Shown: positions 1 to 5,732 of the stretch, in pieces
How the letters are laid out: every line of letters begins with the position of its first letter
How positions within the stretch are numbered: the first letter of the stretch is position 1
Source of the DNA: Halococcaceae archaeon
GTDB taxonomy: Archaea > Halobacteriota > Halobacteria > Halobacteriales > Halalkalicoccaceae
DNA length: 8,280 nucleotides
Assembly (NCBI GenBank): GCA_007129135.1
Contig: SKWB01000320.1
Location: 1-8,280, forward strand
Direction of reading: 5' to 3'
Position numbers and translations under genes: made by a program
Notes under the pieces: generated by a model
The model's database searches: none
What the model was told of the DNA's origin: nothing
The model's input: only the letters and a program-made list of their open reading frames with translations

Positions 1-2
1 AG

Positions 3-365
3 GTCACGGTCTTTCACACGTTCTGGGGCCTCGAGATCCTCCACGAGGAGCACTCGAAGGAGCTGAAGCTGAGCGCCGTCGGCAACCCGAACATGCCGAT
101 CCCGAACGCGATCGCCGCGCTGCCCGGCATGGACCGACTGACCACCCGGATGATGCGGAAACGGATCGAGGAGAACGACGTCGCCACGGTCGAGGAGCTC
201 GTCCGGACGGCGCTCGACAGCGGTGTCGAGCTCCAGGCCTGCCAGATGACGATCGACCTCCTCGGCTACGACGAAGCGGACTTCTACGACGGCGTGACGA
301 CCGGGGTCGGTGCTGCGACCGCCTTCCAGAAGATGGCGAGCGCGGACATCCAGCTGCTCGTCTAG
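3..365 (+). CDS. DsrE/DsrF/DrsH-like family protein, 3' part
   Basis: Only the C-terminal 120 residues are in the window; the reading frame is already open at base 3 and the true start lies upstream. The visible protein starts with VTVFHTFWGLEIL, continues through LKLSAVGNPNMPIPNA and ALPGMD, and ends in DGVTTGVGAATAFQKMASADIQLLV. I recognise this as the haloarchaeal DsrE/DsrF/DrsH-like (DsrE2) family, sometimes named peroxiredoxin-like. A single cysteine in LQACQMTI (visible residue 80) sits where members of this family carry their conserved, potentially sulfur-carrying cysteine. Family members are linked to sulfur-relay or persulfide handling, but a precise reaction is not established here. 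The gene converges on the minus-strand gene ending at 457, with 91 nt between them and no obvious poly-T terminator. Family assignment is confident, function is not. Confidence 0.88.
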   Translation, partial: VTVFHTFWGLEILHEEHSKELKLSAVGNPNMPIPNAIAALPGMDRLTTRMMRKRIEENDVATVEELVRTALDSGVELQACQMTIDLLGYDEADFYDGVTTGVGAATAFQKMASADIQLLV

Positions 366-456
366 CGCCCACCTCCCCCGCGGGCCCTCCTCGCGGCGTC
401 GAACACGCGCTTCCCGGCTCCACGGTGACCACCCGGGCCACCCGAGGGTCCGCGTG

Positions 457-756
457 TCAGGTCTGCGAGCGTCGCTCAGTGCCCGAGCCGTAGGCGTCCG
501 AGGGTCTCGAGCCCTGGCGGCTCTCCCCGGTTGGCTCGATGCGCCAGACCGTCCCGCCGCTCTGTGCTCGTGACCACTCCTCGACGGTGACCGAGAGCCC
601 GGGTGCGTCCGTCCGTGCGAGTTTCGCGATCTTCTTGCCGGCGAAGTTGATCGGGACGTCCGTCCCGTCGATGAGCTCCTCGGTGGTGAGATAGGAGAGT
701 CGGTCGACGCTGTTGAGCGCACACCGAATCCGCTCACAGATCTCTTCACGATCCAT
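457..756 (-). CDS. small winged-helix protein, DUF7123-like
   Basis: Encodes 99 residues beginning MDREEICERIRCAL. The frame is open further upstream to 864, but I place the start at the ATG at 756-754. The extra N-terminus (rich in S, R, P, G) is unlike a haloarchaeal protein, would overlap the 3' end of the upstream regulator gene, and a TATA-like element lies about 30-38 nt before this ATG, giving a leaderless or nearly leaderless mRNA. Residues about 5-75 resemble the haloarchaeal DUF7123 family: a helical start, a segment YLTTEELIDGTDVPINFAGKKIAKLA like its fIa-d-lspkeiGa-m-kL region, then VTVEEWS...GTVWRIEP like its iekWs-TWRve end. This is a winged-helix layout, so nucleic-acid binding is plausible, but the targets are unknown. 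The last ~20 residues are a polar, low-complexity tail. The family call is from remembered pattern, not a search. Confidence 0.72.
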   Translation of the reverse strand: MDREEICERIRCALNSVDRLSYLTTEELIDGTDVPINFAGKKIAKLARTDAPGLSVTVEEWSRAQSGGTVWRIEPTGESRQGSRPSDAYGSGTERRSQT

Positions 757-786
757 GACTGCTATCTCCGTGTGACGTCGAGGCAG

Positions 787-794
787 TATTTGTA
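787..794 (-). promoter_or_regulatory. TATA-like element for the DUF7123-like gene
   Basis: On the minus strand the sequence TACAAATA lies in the 88-nt gap between the regulator gene and the small winged-helix gene, centred about 34 nt upstream of the ATG at 756. With the usual archaeal TATA-to-start distance of 25-30 nt, transcription would begin within a few bases of the ATG. This suggests the small gene is transcribed independently of the regulator upstream. The match is to the general haloarchaeal TATA pattern only. Confidence 0.45.
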
Positions 795-844
795 CTTTCA
801 GGTTCTCGGGCTGCCACGAGCCCCGGCTCGGAGAGCCCCCCGGT

Positions 845-2842
845 TCATCCGTCCAAGAGCGCACGCAGGAGCCGCCGTTCCGCCGCCCGGAGGTGGTTCG
901 TGAACGTGGGTGCCGCGATGTCGAGCGTCTCCGCGACCTCCTCGCCGGTCGAGGTCCGCGGCCAGTCGAAGTAGCCGCTGAAGTACGCCGTTTCGACCAC
1001 GGTGCGCTGTCGGTCGGTGAGCGGCTCCAGCAGTTCGGCCCGGACCTCCCCGGCCGTCCTCGGCTCCCGGGTCGTCGACCGGACTCCGACCAGTTCGGTC
1101 CCGGGGAACGGCAGGTTCAGCGCGTCGAGCACCTCCCTGGGGTTCGTCTCCATCGGCAGCTCCACGAGGATCCGCATCTCCTTCGGCGTCGTCCGCTGGC
1201 TTCGTACGCGCCCGCCGTAGGGCGCTACCGTTCCGCTCACCGTCGGTCCCGACACCGTCAGCCGGAACAGGGCCTCGGTCCCCTCCCGGCCGACGAGACT
1301 CACCGCCTCCACCGCCGGCCGCCGACCGGCCACCTCCTCGAACCGCTCGACCGACAGCCCGGAGACGGTCACGAACTGGAACACCCTGTCGTCGCCGATC
1401 GGTATCGTCCGCTCGACCGAGACGAGGAGGTCGGGGGCCGACTCCGCCCTCTCGCCGGTGATCGTTCGTGCGATCTCGGTGTTCCGGAGGTCGAGTTCCA
1501 CCACCGACTCGCTCACGAGCGCCTTCCGTTGTTCGGCGCTGTGAATCGCGTGGCCGATCACGTCGCCCAGGTGCGCCAGCGCCTCGCGCTCGGGCTTCGT
1601 GAACCCGGTCGCCCGATCGGAGTAGACGTTGAGGACGCTGTAGAGGAGCCCGTCGTGAACGATCGGGATCGCGGCGGAGGACTCGAACCCCCGCTCGCGT
1701 GCCTGCGATCGCCAGGGGTCGTAGTCGGCCTCCGTTCGGAGGTCGTGGGCGAACTGCGGTTCGTGCGTCCGGATCGCCGTTCCGGTCGGGCCCCGTCCGT
1801 GCGGGTCGTCCGGGTCGATCGAGAGCCGCGATTCGGCCAGATACGTCTCCTCCCCTCCCGCGGTCTGGTTCGGCGTCACCGTCTCGCTGCCCCGCTCGAC
1901 GTTCCCCGTCCAGGCGAAGACGTAGAACTCCGTCTCGACTATGCGGCTGCACACCCGTCGTTCGATCTCCTCGCGGGAGGAGGAGCCGATGGCGAGATGC
2001 GTGATCTCCCGGATGACCCTGTTCAGGTGGTTGATCGCCGCGAGCTGCGACCGCTGGTTCTCGAGTCGTTTCTCCTGGCGCTTGCGCTCGGTGATGTCAC
2101 GGAAGTAGATCGAGAGCCCGATATCCGAGGGGTACGACCGGATGTCGAACCAGGTGTCGAGCGGTGAGACGTACTCCTCGTAGACCACTGGCTCCTGACT
2201 CCCCACCGCGCGGCGGTACCGCTCTTCGACCCGTGTTCCGATCGCTTCGGGGAACTGCTTCCAGAGCACCGACCCGATCAGCTCCTCGGCGGACCGAGAG
2301 AGCAGTTCCTCCGCGCGTTCGTTCGCGTAGAGGATCCGGGCGGCCGCGTCTAGTTCGAGGACGCCGTCGGTGATCCGGCTGTAGACGTCCTCCGCGACCC
2401 GGCCGCTCGGGCGGTGTTCACACAGCCGTTCGGCCGCACGGTACGGCCCGCCGAGCCCGAGGTCGATCCGGAGCTCGTCGAACTCGACGACCGGCCGCTT
2501 CGCACCCCGTTCCTCAACGAACGAGAGGACACCGCACTCCTCGAGCCGGCCGAGTTCCGAGTGGACGTTCTTCACGTCCCGGTCGACGAGGCGGGCGGTC
2601 TCGCTGATGCTCGTCGGACACTCCCGCCGGACCGTGTCGAGCAGTTCGACCGCCCCCGGAGTGAACGTCCGGTGAAGGGTTTCGAGGTCGGGGAGCGTGA
2701 CGAACTGTCCGTTAGCGTGACCCGTCGATCTCGTGCGCTCCCGTTTCGCCGATGCGTCGGGTTCGTCTCGCGCTCTCTCGGTCGAGTCGACCGTGACGAC
2801 GAGCGTCGATACGTTCGCACCGGGGCGATGGGTCGGTGACAT
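845..2842 (-). CDS. multidomain Bat-type transcription regulator (HVO_A0114-like wHTH, PAS, GAF, BAT, HTH_10)
   Basis: A 665-residue predicted soluble transcription regulator with a DNA-binding domain at each end. Residues ~12-130 match the HVO_A0114-like winged helix: STLVVTV, then FVTLPDLETLHRTFTPGAVELLDTV, SISETARLVDRDVKNVHSELGRLEECGVL, and VVEFDELRIDL as the wing. Residues ~152-255 are a PAS domain (ITDGVLELD, ILYANERAEELL, closing IYFRDITERKRQE). Residues ~265-436 are a GAF domain (AINHLNRVIREI, RERGFESSAAIPIV, LNVYSDRATGFTKPEREAL). Residues ~438-590 are the bacterio-opsin-activator (BAT) domain that accompanies GAF and HTH_10. Residues ~605-660 are HTH_10 (LTDRQRTVVETAYFSGYFDWPR, GEEVAETLDIAAPTFTNHLRAAERRLL). 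PAS-GAF-BAT-HTH_10 is the known Bat layout; the added N-terminal wHTH is less usual. The sensed ligand is unknown; no heme or flavin signature is evident. The ATG at 2842 is the first Met and leaves the wHTH complete. It is divergent from the DUF7344-like gene. Confidence 0.92.
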   Translation of the reverse strand: MSPTHRPGANVSTLVVTVDSTERARDEPDASAKRERTRSTGHANGQFVTLPDLETLHRTFTPGAVELLDTVRRECPTSISETARLVDRDVKNVHSELGRLEECGVLSFVEERGAKRPVVEFDELRIDLGLGGPYRAAERLCEHRPSGRVAEDVYSRITDGVLELDAAARILYANERAEELLSRSAEELIGSVLWKQFPEAIGTRVEERYRRAVGSQEPVVYEEYVSPLDTWFDIRSYPSDIGLSIYFRDITERKRQEKRLENQRSQLAAINHLNRVIREITHLAIGSSSREEIERRVCSRIVETEFYVFAWTGNVERGSETVTPNQTAGGEETYLAESRLSIDPDDPHGRGPTGTAIRTHEPQFAHDLRTEADYDPWRSQARERGFESSAAIPIVHDGLLYSVLNVYSDRATGFTKPEREALAHLGDVIGHAIHSAEQRKALVSESVVELDLRNTEIARTITGERAESAPDLLVSVERTIPIGDDRVFQFVTVSGLSVERFEEVAGRRPAVEAVSLVGREGTEALFRLTVSGPTVSGTVAPYGGRVRSQRTTPKEMRILVELPMETNPREVLDALNLPFPGTELVGVRSTTREPRTAGEVRAELLEPLTDRQRTVVETAYFSGYFDWPRTSTGEEVAETLDIAAPTFTNHLRAAERRLLRALLDG

Positions 2843-2868
2843 GGGTCGGTTCTGCCCTGACGACGAGT

Positions 2869-2897
2869 GATCGGTACCCGCCCACCGATCGGGCGGG
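2869..2897 (-). promoter_or_regulatory. two interleaved inverted repeats in the regulator's presumed leader
   Basis: On the plus strand four 7-nt blocks follow one another almost without gaps: GATCGGT (2869-2875), CCCGCCC (2877-2883), ACCGATC (2884-2890), GGGCGGG (2891-2897). Block 1 is the exact reverse complement of block 3, and block 2 of block 4. Each stem's loop is the other stem's arm, so in RNA the two 7-bp hairpins are mutually exclusive or would form a very tight pseudoknot. The element lies 27-55 nt upstream of the regulator's ATG, inside the leader if transcription starts from the TATA at 2947-2954. It could be an RNA switch-like leader or a compound protein-binding site. No known riboswitch class is recognised. 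Confidence 0.5.
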
Positions 2898-2946
2898 CGT
2901 TCGGTCCGGGGTCGTTCGGGTTCTGGTGCCCACTCGCCGGGGATCG

Positions 2947-2954
2947 TGATAATA
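2947..2954 (-). promoter_or_regulatory. TATA-like element for the Bat-type regulator
   Basis: The minus strand reads TATTATCA here, the only A+T-rich hexamer-like element in the ~140 nt upstream of the regulator gene. Expected transcription start would be near 2920-2925, giving a leader of roughly 80 nt before the ATG at 2842. That is long for a haloarchaeal mRNA and fits the presence of leader structure. Assignment is by pattern and position only. Confidence 0.45.
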
Positions 2955-2957
2955 CCA

Positions 2958-2973
2958 TTGGTCGTTCGACCAA
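2958..2973. promoter_or_regulatory. candidate operator palindrome next to the regulator's TATA
   Basis: A perfect inverted repeat with 7-nt arms and a 2-nt spacer: TTGGTCG-TT-CGACCAA. It begins 3 nt upstream of the minus-strand TATA element, overlapping where the BRE or an upstream activating site would sit. Such a position suits a dimeric winged-helix regulator acting on the Bat-type gene, possibly the gene's own product, but no binding protein can be named from the sequence. Confidence 0.5.
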
Positions 2974-3251
2974 CACACTGTACGCCCCGCGAGCACTCCT
3001 CCGCCTGCCGCTCCGTGTGAGCGCCGACCGGCCCTCACGTCGTATCTACCGTTCGTTCTCCCCTTTCACGAGCCCATCACGCGCTCTTCACGGGCGTTGG
3101 GATCTCCCTCGAGATCGATAACGTAACTCCGAGAGCGGTCTAACCTACGCCGTCGTCACTCCGGACGAAGACCGGTCCGTCGACGTACACTATCTCTGTA
3201 GGCAATCCGGCTTTCGGCGTCCGACGCCTCCATCGATAGAGAACGATACTC

Positions 3252-3710
3252 ATGGACCCGAACACACGAGACCACGATCGAACGGAGGAGCGTCGAATCG
3301 ACGAGGGCATCGGTGAGGAGGAAGCGGTGTTCGGCGGGGTGTCCGATCACACCGCGCTCTTCGGCGCGCTCGCGCTCCGGTCGTGCCGGTTCGTCCTCTA
3401 TCAGTTCCTCGGGGCCTCGGAGTCGAGCGCCTCGGTCGACGAGCTGGTCGATGGGGTTCGAGCGCTCGCCGTCCAGGCCGACGACCGATCGCTCGTGGGC
3501 GACGAGCGCCTCGAAACGCTCCTCAGGGAGCGGTCGATCCCGCGGCTCAGACGCCTCGGCGTCGTCGAGTACGACCCGCGAAGCGACGTCGTTCGGTACC
3601 ACCGACGGCCGTTCGTCGAGGAGTACGTCGAACACGCGGCGTTCCAGGAGCTCCCGGCAGGGGTCCCCAAGGTCCCCTCGCGCGTCGACCCCTCGAGAGA
3701 CCGGTCGTAA
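3252..3710 (+). CDS. winged-helix protein, DUF7344-like
   Basis: A 152-residue protein. After a charged N-terminal ~28 residues, residues ~34-120 follow the haloarchaeal DUF7344 pattern, a winged-helix module resembling ArsR-type folds. TALFGALALRSCRFVLYQFL is the usual L-lsN-rRR-vL-yL helix, SASVDELVDGVRALAVQ the second helix, LETLLRERSIPRLRRLGVVEYDPRSDVVRYH the recognition helix plus wing (normally ltqthLPkLeelGvvdyd). Here the usual N-x-R-R of the first helix is replaced by LRSCR. The C-terminal ~30 residues are extra and may help dimerisation; no transmembrane segment is seen. It is probably a DNA-binding regulator of unknown target, divergent from the Bat-type regulator. The ATG at 3252 is the first in frame and no other Met is present. 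Confidence 0.85.
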   Translation: MDPNTRDHDRTEERRIDEGIGEEEAVFGGVSDHTALFGALALRSCRFVLYQFLGASESSASVDELVDGVRALAVQADDRSLVGDERLETLLRERSIPRLRRLGVVEYDPRSDVVRYHRRPFVEEYVEHAAFQELPAGVPKVPSRVDPSRDRS

Positions 3711-3962
3711 CCCGTTTCATTCCGACGCGGCGCTCGTCGGCTCGAAACCCCCGTGCCGAGCGGGACGACGGTAGATGACACTCCGACCGGCTCCGCTGGA
3801 ATACGCTTCGTGGCCTGGAGTTTCGGACGAGGAGCGGCCTGCCATTCCACGATCACTGATTCACTGAGACGAGTAAGTAACTCTGCCAATTGGCCCCACT
3901 ACACCCCGATATTTACTGGATCTCGTTATAACACTCCGAAATAAAGCTATCTGAATCCCACT

Positions 3963-4027
3963 CTACTTTTTAGTATATAAATAAGCGACAACGCTACACT
4001 AACTGCATAACAACATTCTAAAAGTAG
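3963..4027. repeat. imperfect inverted repeat bracketing a promoter
   Basis: CTACTTTTTAG at 3963-3973 and CTAAAAGTAG at 4018-4027 are reverse complements apart from one missing A/T. They enclose 44 nt that include the TATATAAATA element and the expected transcription start. The arrangement resembles paired operator half-sites around a core promoter; in RNA only the right arm would be transcribed. No insertion-sequence end or target duplication was recognised. Confidence 0.4.
3974..3983 (+). promoter_or_regulatory. strong TATA element in the A+T-rich island
   Basis: TATATAAATA is the best TATA box in the window. Read on +, transcription would begin near 4003-4008, followed by an ATG at 4034 that opens only an unconvincing 68-codon frame. 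The next solid gene starts at 4419. The box is also readable on the minus strand (TATTTATATA), where initiation near 3950 would run toward the DUF7344-like gene. Which direction is used cannot be told from the sequence. Confidence 0.5.
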
Positions 4028-4387
4028 TAACTCATGAAACTCGTTTATAGTACGGTATCTGAGGGGGGTCGACCGGCAGTGCACGGACGTTCCTCACTCG
4101 TCACGCCCTCGGTGCTCTTCCGTACCGGCCGGGCGGCGTCACGGTCGGGGTGGCCTGGTCCACGGAGTGGTCGCGTCGACCGGGTGGCCCGCTCGCCGGT
4201 CGTCGTCCCCCTCACTTCCACTGTCTCCGTGTTGACGTAGGGCGAGTCCCCGCACACGAACAGTGGACGACGACCGTCCTCTCGATCCGAATCGGGGACC
4301 GCTCGTCCCGGTGAGGTCGCACCGTTCGACGGACAGTGACGACCACCGGGCACCGACGACCGCCGACGGGAGCCGGCCCTCCCGATG

Positions 4388-4394
4388 TATTTAA
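4388..4394 (+). promoter_or_regulatory. TATA element of the acid-sugar dehydratase gene
   Basis: TATTTAA, within TATTTAAGAG, is centred 28 nt upstream of the ATG at 4419, so transcription would begin at or next to the A of the start codon (leaderless mRNA). Between the box and the ATG lies a short palindrome, CACC-GA-GGTG at 4402-4411, a possible but weak repressor site. The core TTTAAGAG recurs before the next gene at 5700-5707. Confidence 0.68.
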
Positions 4395-4418
4395 GAGAAC
4401 TCACCGAGGTGCCCCCGT

Positions 4419-5570
4419 ATGGAAGTCACCGACGTGCGGTCGTACGTAGTGGACGCTGACTGGCGCAACTGGTTCTTCGTCGTCGTCGAGACGGACGAGG
4501 GCATCTCCGGGGTCGGGGAGGCGCTGAGCGGGGAGGGGCTCACCGCGGCGCTGGAGGCGACGATGGACGCACACAAGCACTACGTGATCGGGGAGGACCC
4601 GCTCAACCGCAAGAAGATCAACCGACGGATGATGCGATACCCGTTCGCCTGGCGGGGCGGGAAGCTGATCAGCGCCATCGGCTCGGCGATCGACATCGCG
4701 CTCTGGGACATCGCCGGGAAGTACTACGACGAACCCGTCTGGAAGCTCCTCGGCGGGAAGGTCCACGACGAGATCCCCGTCTACGCCAACGGGTGGCACA
4801 TCGGCGAGCGAACGCCCGAGAACTACGCGCATCACGCGGAGAAGGCAGTAAAGGACCAGGAGTACCCCGCGCTCAAGTGCGACCCGTTCGCTCACTACGA
4901 GTACTCCCTCTCGAACGCCCAGATCGAGGAGGTCGCGGAGCTACTGGAGGCCGTCCGCGACGCCGTCGGCTGGGACGTCGGCATCGGTCTCGACTGTCAC
5001 GGGCGCTTCTCCGTTCGCGGCGCGATCCAGGTCGCAGAGGCGCTCTCGGAGTACGACATCATGTTCCTCGAGGAGCCGGTCGAACTCGAGGACAGGGAGG
5101 CGATGGCCGAGGTCAACAGGCGGGTGAGCATGCCCGTCGCCACCGGCGAACGCATCTACAACAACGCGACGATGAACGACGTGATCAACGAGGGGGCCTG
5201 TGACATCATCCAGCCGGACCTCACGAACTACGGCAGTCTGGCGGAGCTCCAGCACGCCGCGGAGATGGCGAAGTCCAGATACATGACGTTCGCGCCGCAC
5301 AACCCGAACGCGGGGGTCAGTACGGCGGCGGGCCTGCACCTCTGTGCCGGGATCGAGAACCTGGAGGTGCTCGAACACATGAGCCGCGACGTCGCGTGGG
5401 GCAACGAGGTCGTCCGCCACGACTTCGAGGTGAGAGACGGTGTCATCGAGGTCCCGGACGAGCCCGGTCTCGGCGTCGAGTTCGACGAGGAGGCGGCGAA
5501 GCAGTACCCCGGCGAGCCGAAGGACAGCCACAGCCTCTTCGACGAGGAGGGAGCGCTCAAACGGCCGTAG
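4419..5570 (+). CDS. enolase-superfamily acid-sugar dehydratase (gluconate/galactonate dehydratase type)
   Basis: A 383-residue cytoplasmic enzyme of the mandelate racemase/muconate lactonizing group, full family length. The N-terminal capping domain (~1-115) ends in SAIDIALWDIAGK...WKLLGGK. The barrel carries YPALKCDPF (K153, D155), then GLDCHGRF with metal ligand D192 and H194, LEEP with the second metal ligand (E218/E219), TGER with E244, QPDLTN with D267, FAPHNP with general-base H294, and VLEH with E319. DCHGR plus APHNP is the DgoD-like arrangement, and VYANGW, ALK-DPF and HGRF closely recall archaeal gluconate dehydratase (Sulfolobus GNAD and haloarchaeal homologues). The expected reaction is Mg-dependent loss of water from an aldonate, giving a 2-keto-3-deoxy acid. 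The neighbouring KdaD-like enzyme favours a C5 aldonate, but C6 acids are possible. Start: ATG placed exactly for a leaderless message from the TATA at 4388-4394. Confidence 0.9.
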   Translation: MEVTDVRSYVVDADWRNWFFVVVETDEGISGVGEALSGEGLTAALEATMDAHKHYVIGEDPLNRKKINRRMMRYPFAWRGGKLISAIGSAIDIALWDIAGKYYDEPVWKLLGGKVHDEIPVYANGWHIGERTPENYAHHAEKAVKDQEYPALKCDPFAHYEYSLSNAQIEEVAELLEAVRDAVGWDVGIGLDCHGRFSVRGAIQVAEALSEYDIMFLEEPVELEDREAMAEVNRRVSMPVATGERIYNNATMNDVINEGACDIIQPDLTNYGSLAELQHAAEMAKSRYMTFAPHNPNAGVSTAAGLHLCAGIENLEVLEHMSRDVAWGNEVVRHDFEVRDGVIEVPDEPGLGVEFDEEAAKQYPGEPKDSHSLFDEEGALKRP

Positions 5571-5698
5571 ATCGACCCGAGCGCGCGGATATCGACCGGA
5601 TTCCGTACACGTACTGGGGAACGAAAGGACGGAGCCGGCCGGTCTCGTGCGGTGACGGTGGCCACGACTCGTGCTATACATACTTCATGTTACAACAC

Positions 5699-5707
5699 GT
5701 TTAAGAG
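5699..5707 (+). promoter_or_regulatory. TATA element of the KdaD-like gene
   Basis: GTTTAAGAG is centred about 31 nt before the ATG at 5733, giving a leaderless or nearly leaderless mRNA; it shares TTTAAGAG with the dehydratase promoter. Just upstream is an A+T-rich stretch (5671-5698) with TGTT-AC-AACA at 5688-5697. An inverted pair, ACACGT (5695-5700) and ACGTGT (5724-5729), brackets the core promoter. These are candidate regulator sites, but the arms are short. Confidence 0.62.
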
Positions 5708-5732
5708 GGTCTCGACGCATCTCACGTGTCAT

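Larger units (their letters stand above)
2843..3251. other. divergent intergenic region
   Basis: This 409-nt gap separates the divergent regulator and DUF7344-like genes. Its left half holds, on the minus strand, a TATA element, a 16-nt palindrome and an interleaved pair of hairpins, each listed separately. The right half (about 2980-3251) has no clear gene. A weak TATA-like stretch (TACACTATC, about 3186-3194) could serve the plus-strand gene at 3252 with a leader of about 35 nt, but it is not convincing. A short palindrome, GGCGT-CCG-ACGCC at 3216-3228, lies just before that gene; arms this short are common in G+C-rich DNA. The ORFs here are basic and arginine/serine-rich, unlike haloarchaeal proteins. 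Confidence 0.6.
3711..4418. other. long gene-poor region before the sugar-acid cluster
   Basis: About 0.7 kb without a gene I can support. Bases ~3711-3880 are ordinary G+C-rich spacer. Bases ~3885-4060 are clearly A+T-rich compared with everything else here and carry a strong TATA element flanked by an imperfect inverted repeat. Bases ~4060-4380 are again G+C-rich. The ORFs here (plus 4034-4240; minus 4045-4404) give basic R/S/P/G/T-rich translations without a recognisable domain, unlike the acidic proteins of the real genes. The promoter of the dehydratase gene lies at the right edge. The region could hold a non-coding RNA, a distal promoter for the cluster, or an eroded gene. Confidence 0.6.

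Noticed and set aside
757..864. N-terminal extension of the small DUF7123-like protein to the ATG at 864
   Set aside because: It would overlap the regulator's 3' end and place coding sequence over the TATA-like element; the family homology begins after the ATG at 756.
893..2167. 424-codon open frame on the plus strand
   Set aside because: It is antisense to the well-supported Bat-type regulator, with no recognisable domain and an arginine-rich composition.
3216..3228. Short palindrome GGCGT-CCG-ACGCC upstream of the DUF7344-like gene
   Set aside because: 5-bp G+C arms are expected often by chance in DNA of this composition, and no promoter element lines up with it.
3401..3889. 162-codon minus-strand frame
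   Set aside because: Most of it is antisense to the DUF7344-like gene; the part outside shows no known motif.
4034..4240. 68-codon plus-strand frame after the strong TATA element
   Set aside because: It has good promoter spacing and a plausible first dozen residues (MKLVYSTVSEGG), but the rest is S/R/P/G/V-rich with no acidic bias or family match.
4045..4404. 119-codon minus-strand frame (GTG start) in the gene-poor region
   Set aside because: The translation is basic and low in hydrophobic core residues, with no domain recognised. Its start codon lies inside the core promoter of the dehydratase gene. It may be a relic, but I cannot support it as a gene.
5652..5732. N-terminal extension of the KdaD-like protein to the ATG at 5652
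   Set aside because: The family starts at MRYY-type sequences, and the extra 27 residues would be encoded by the promoter region.
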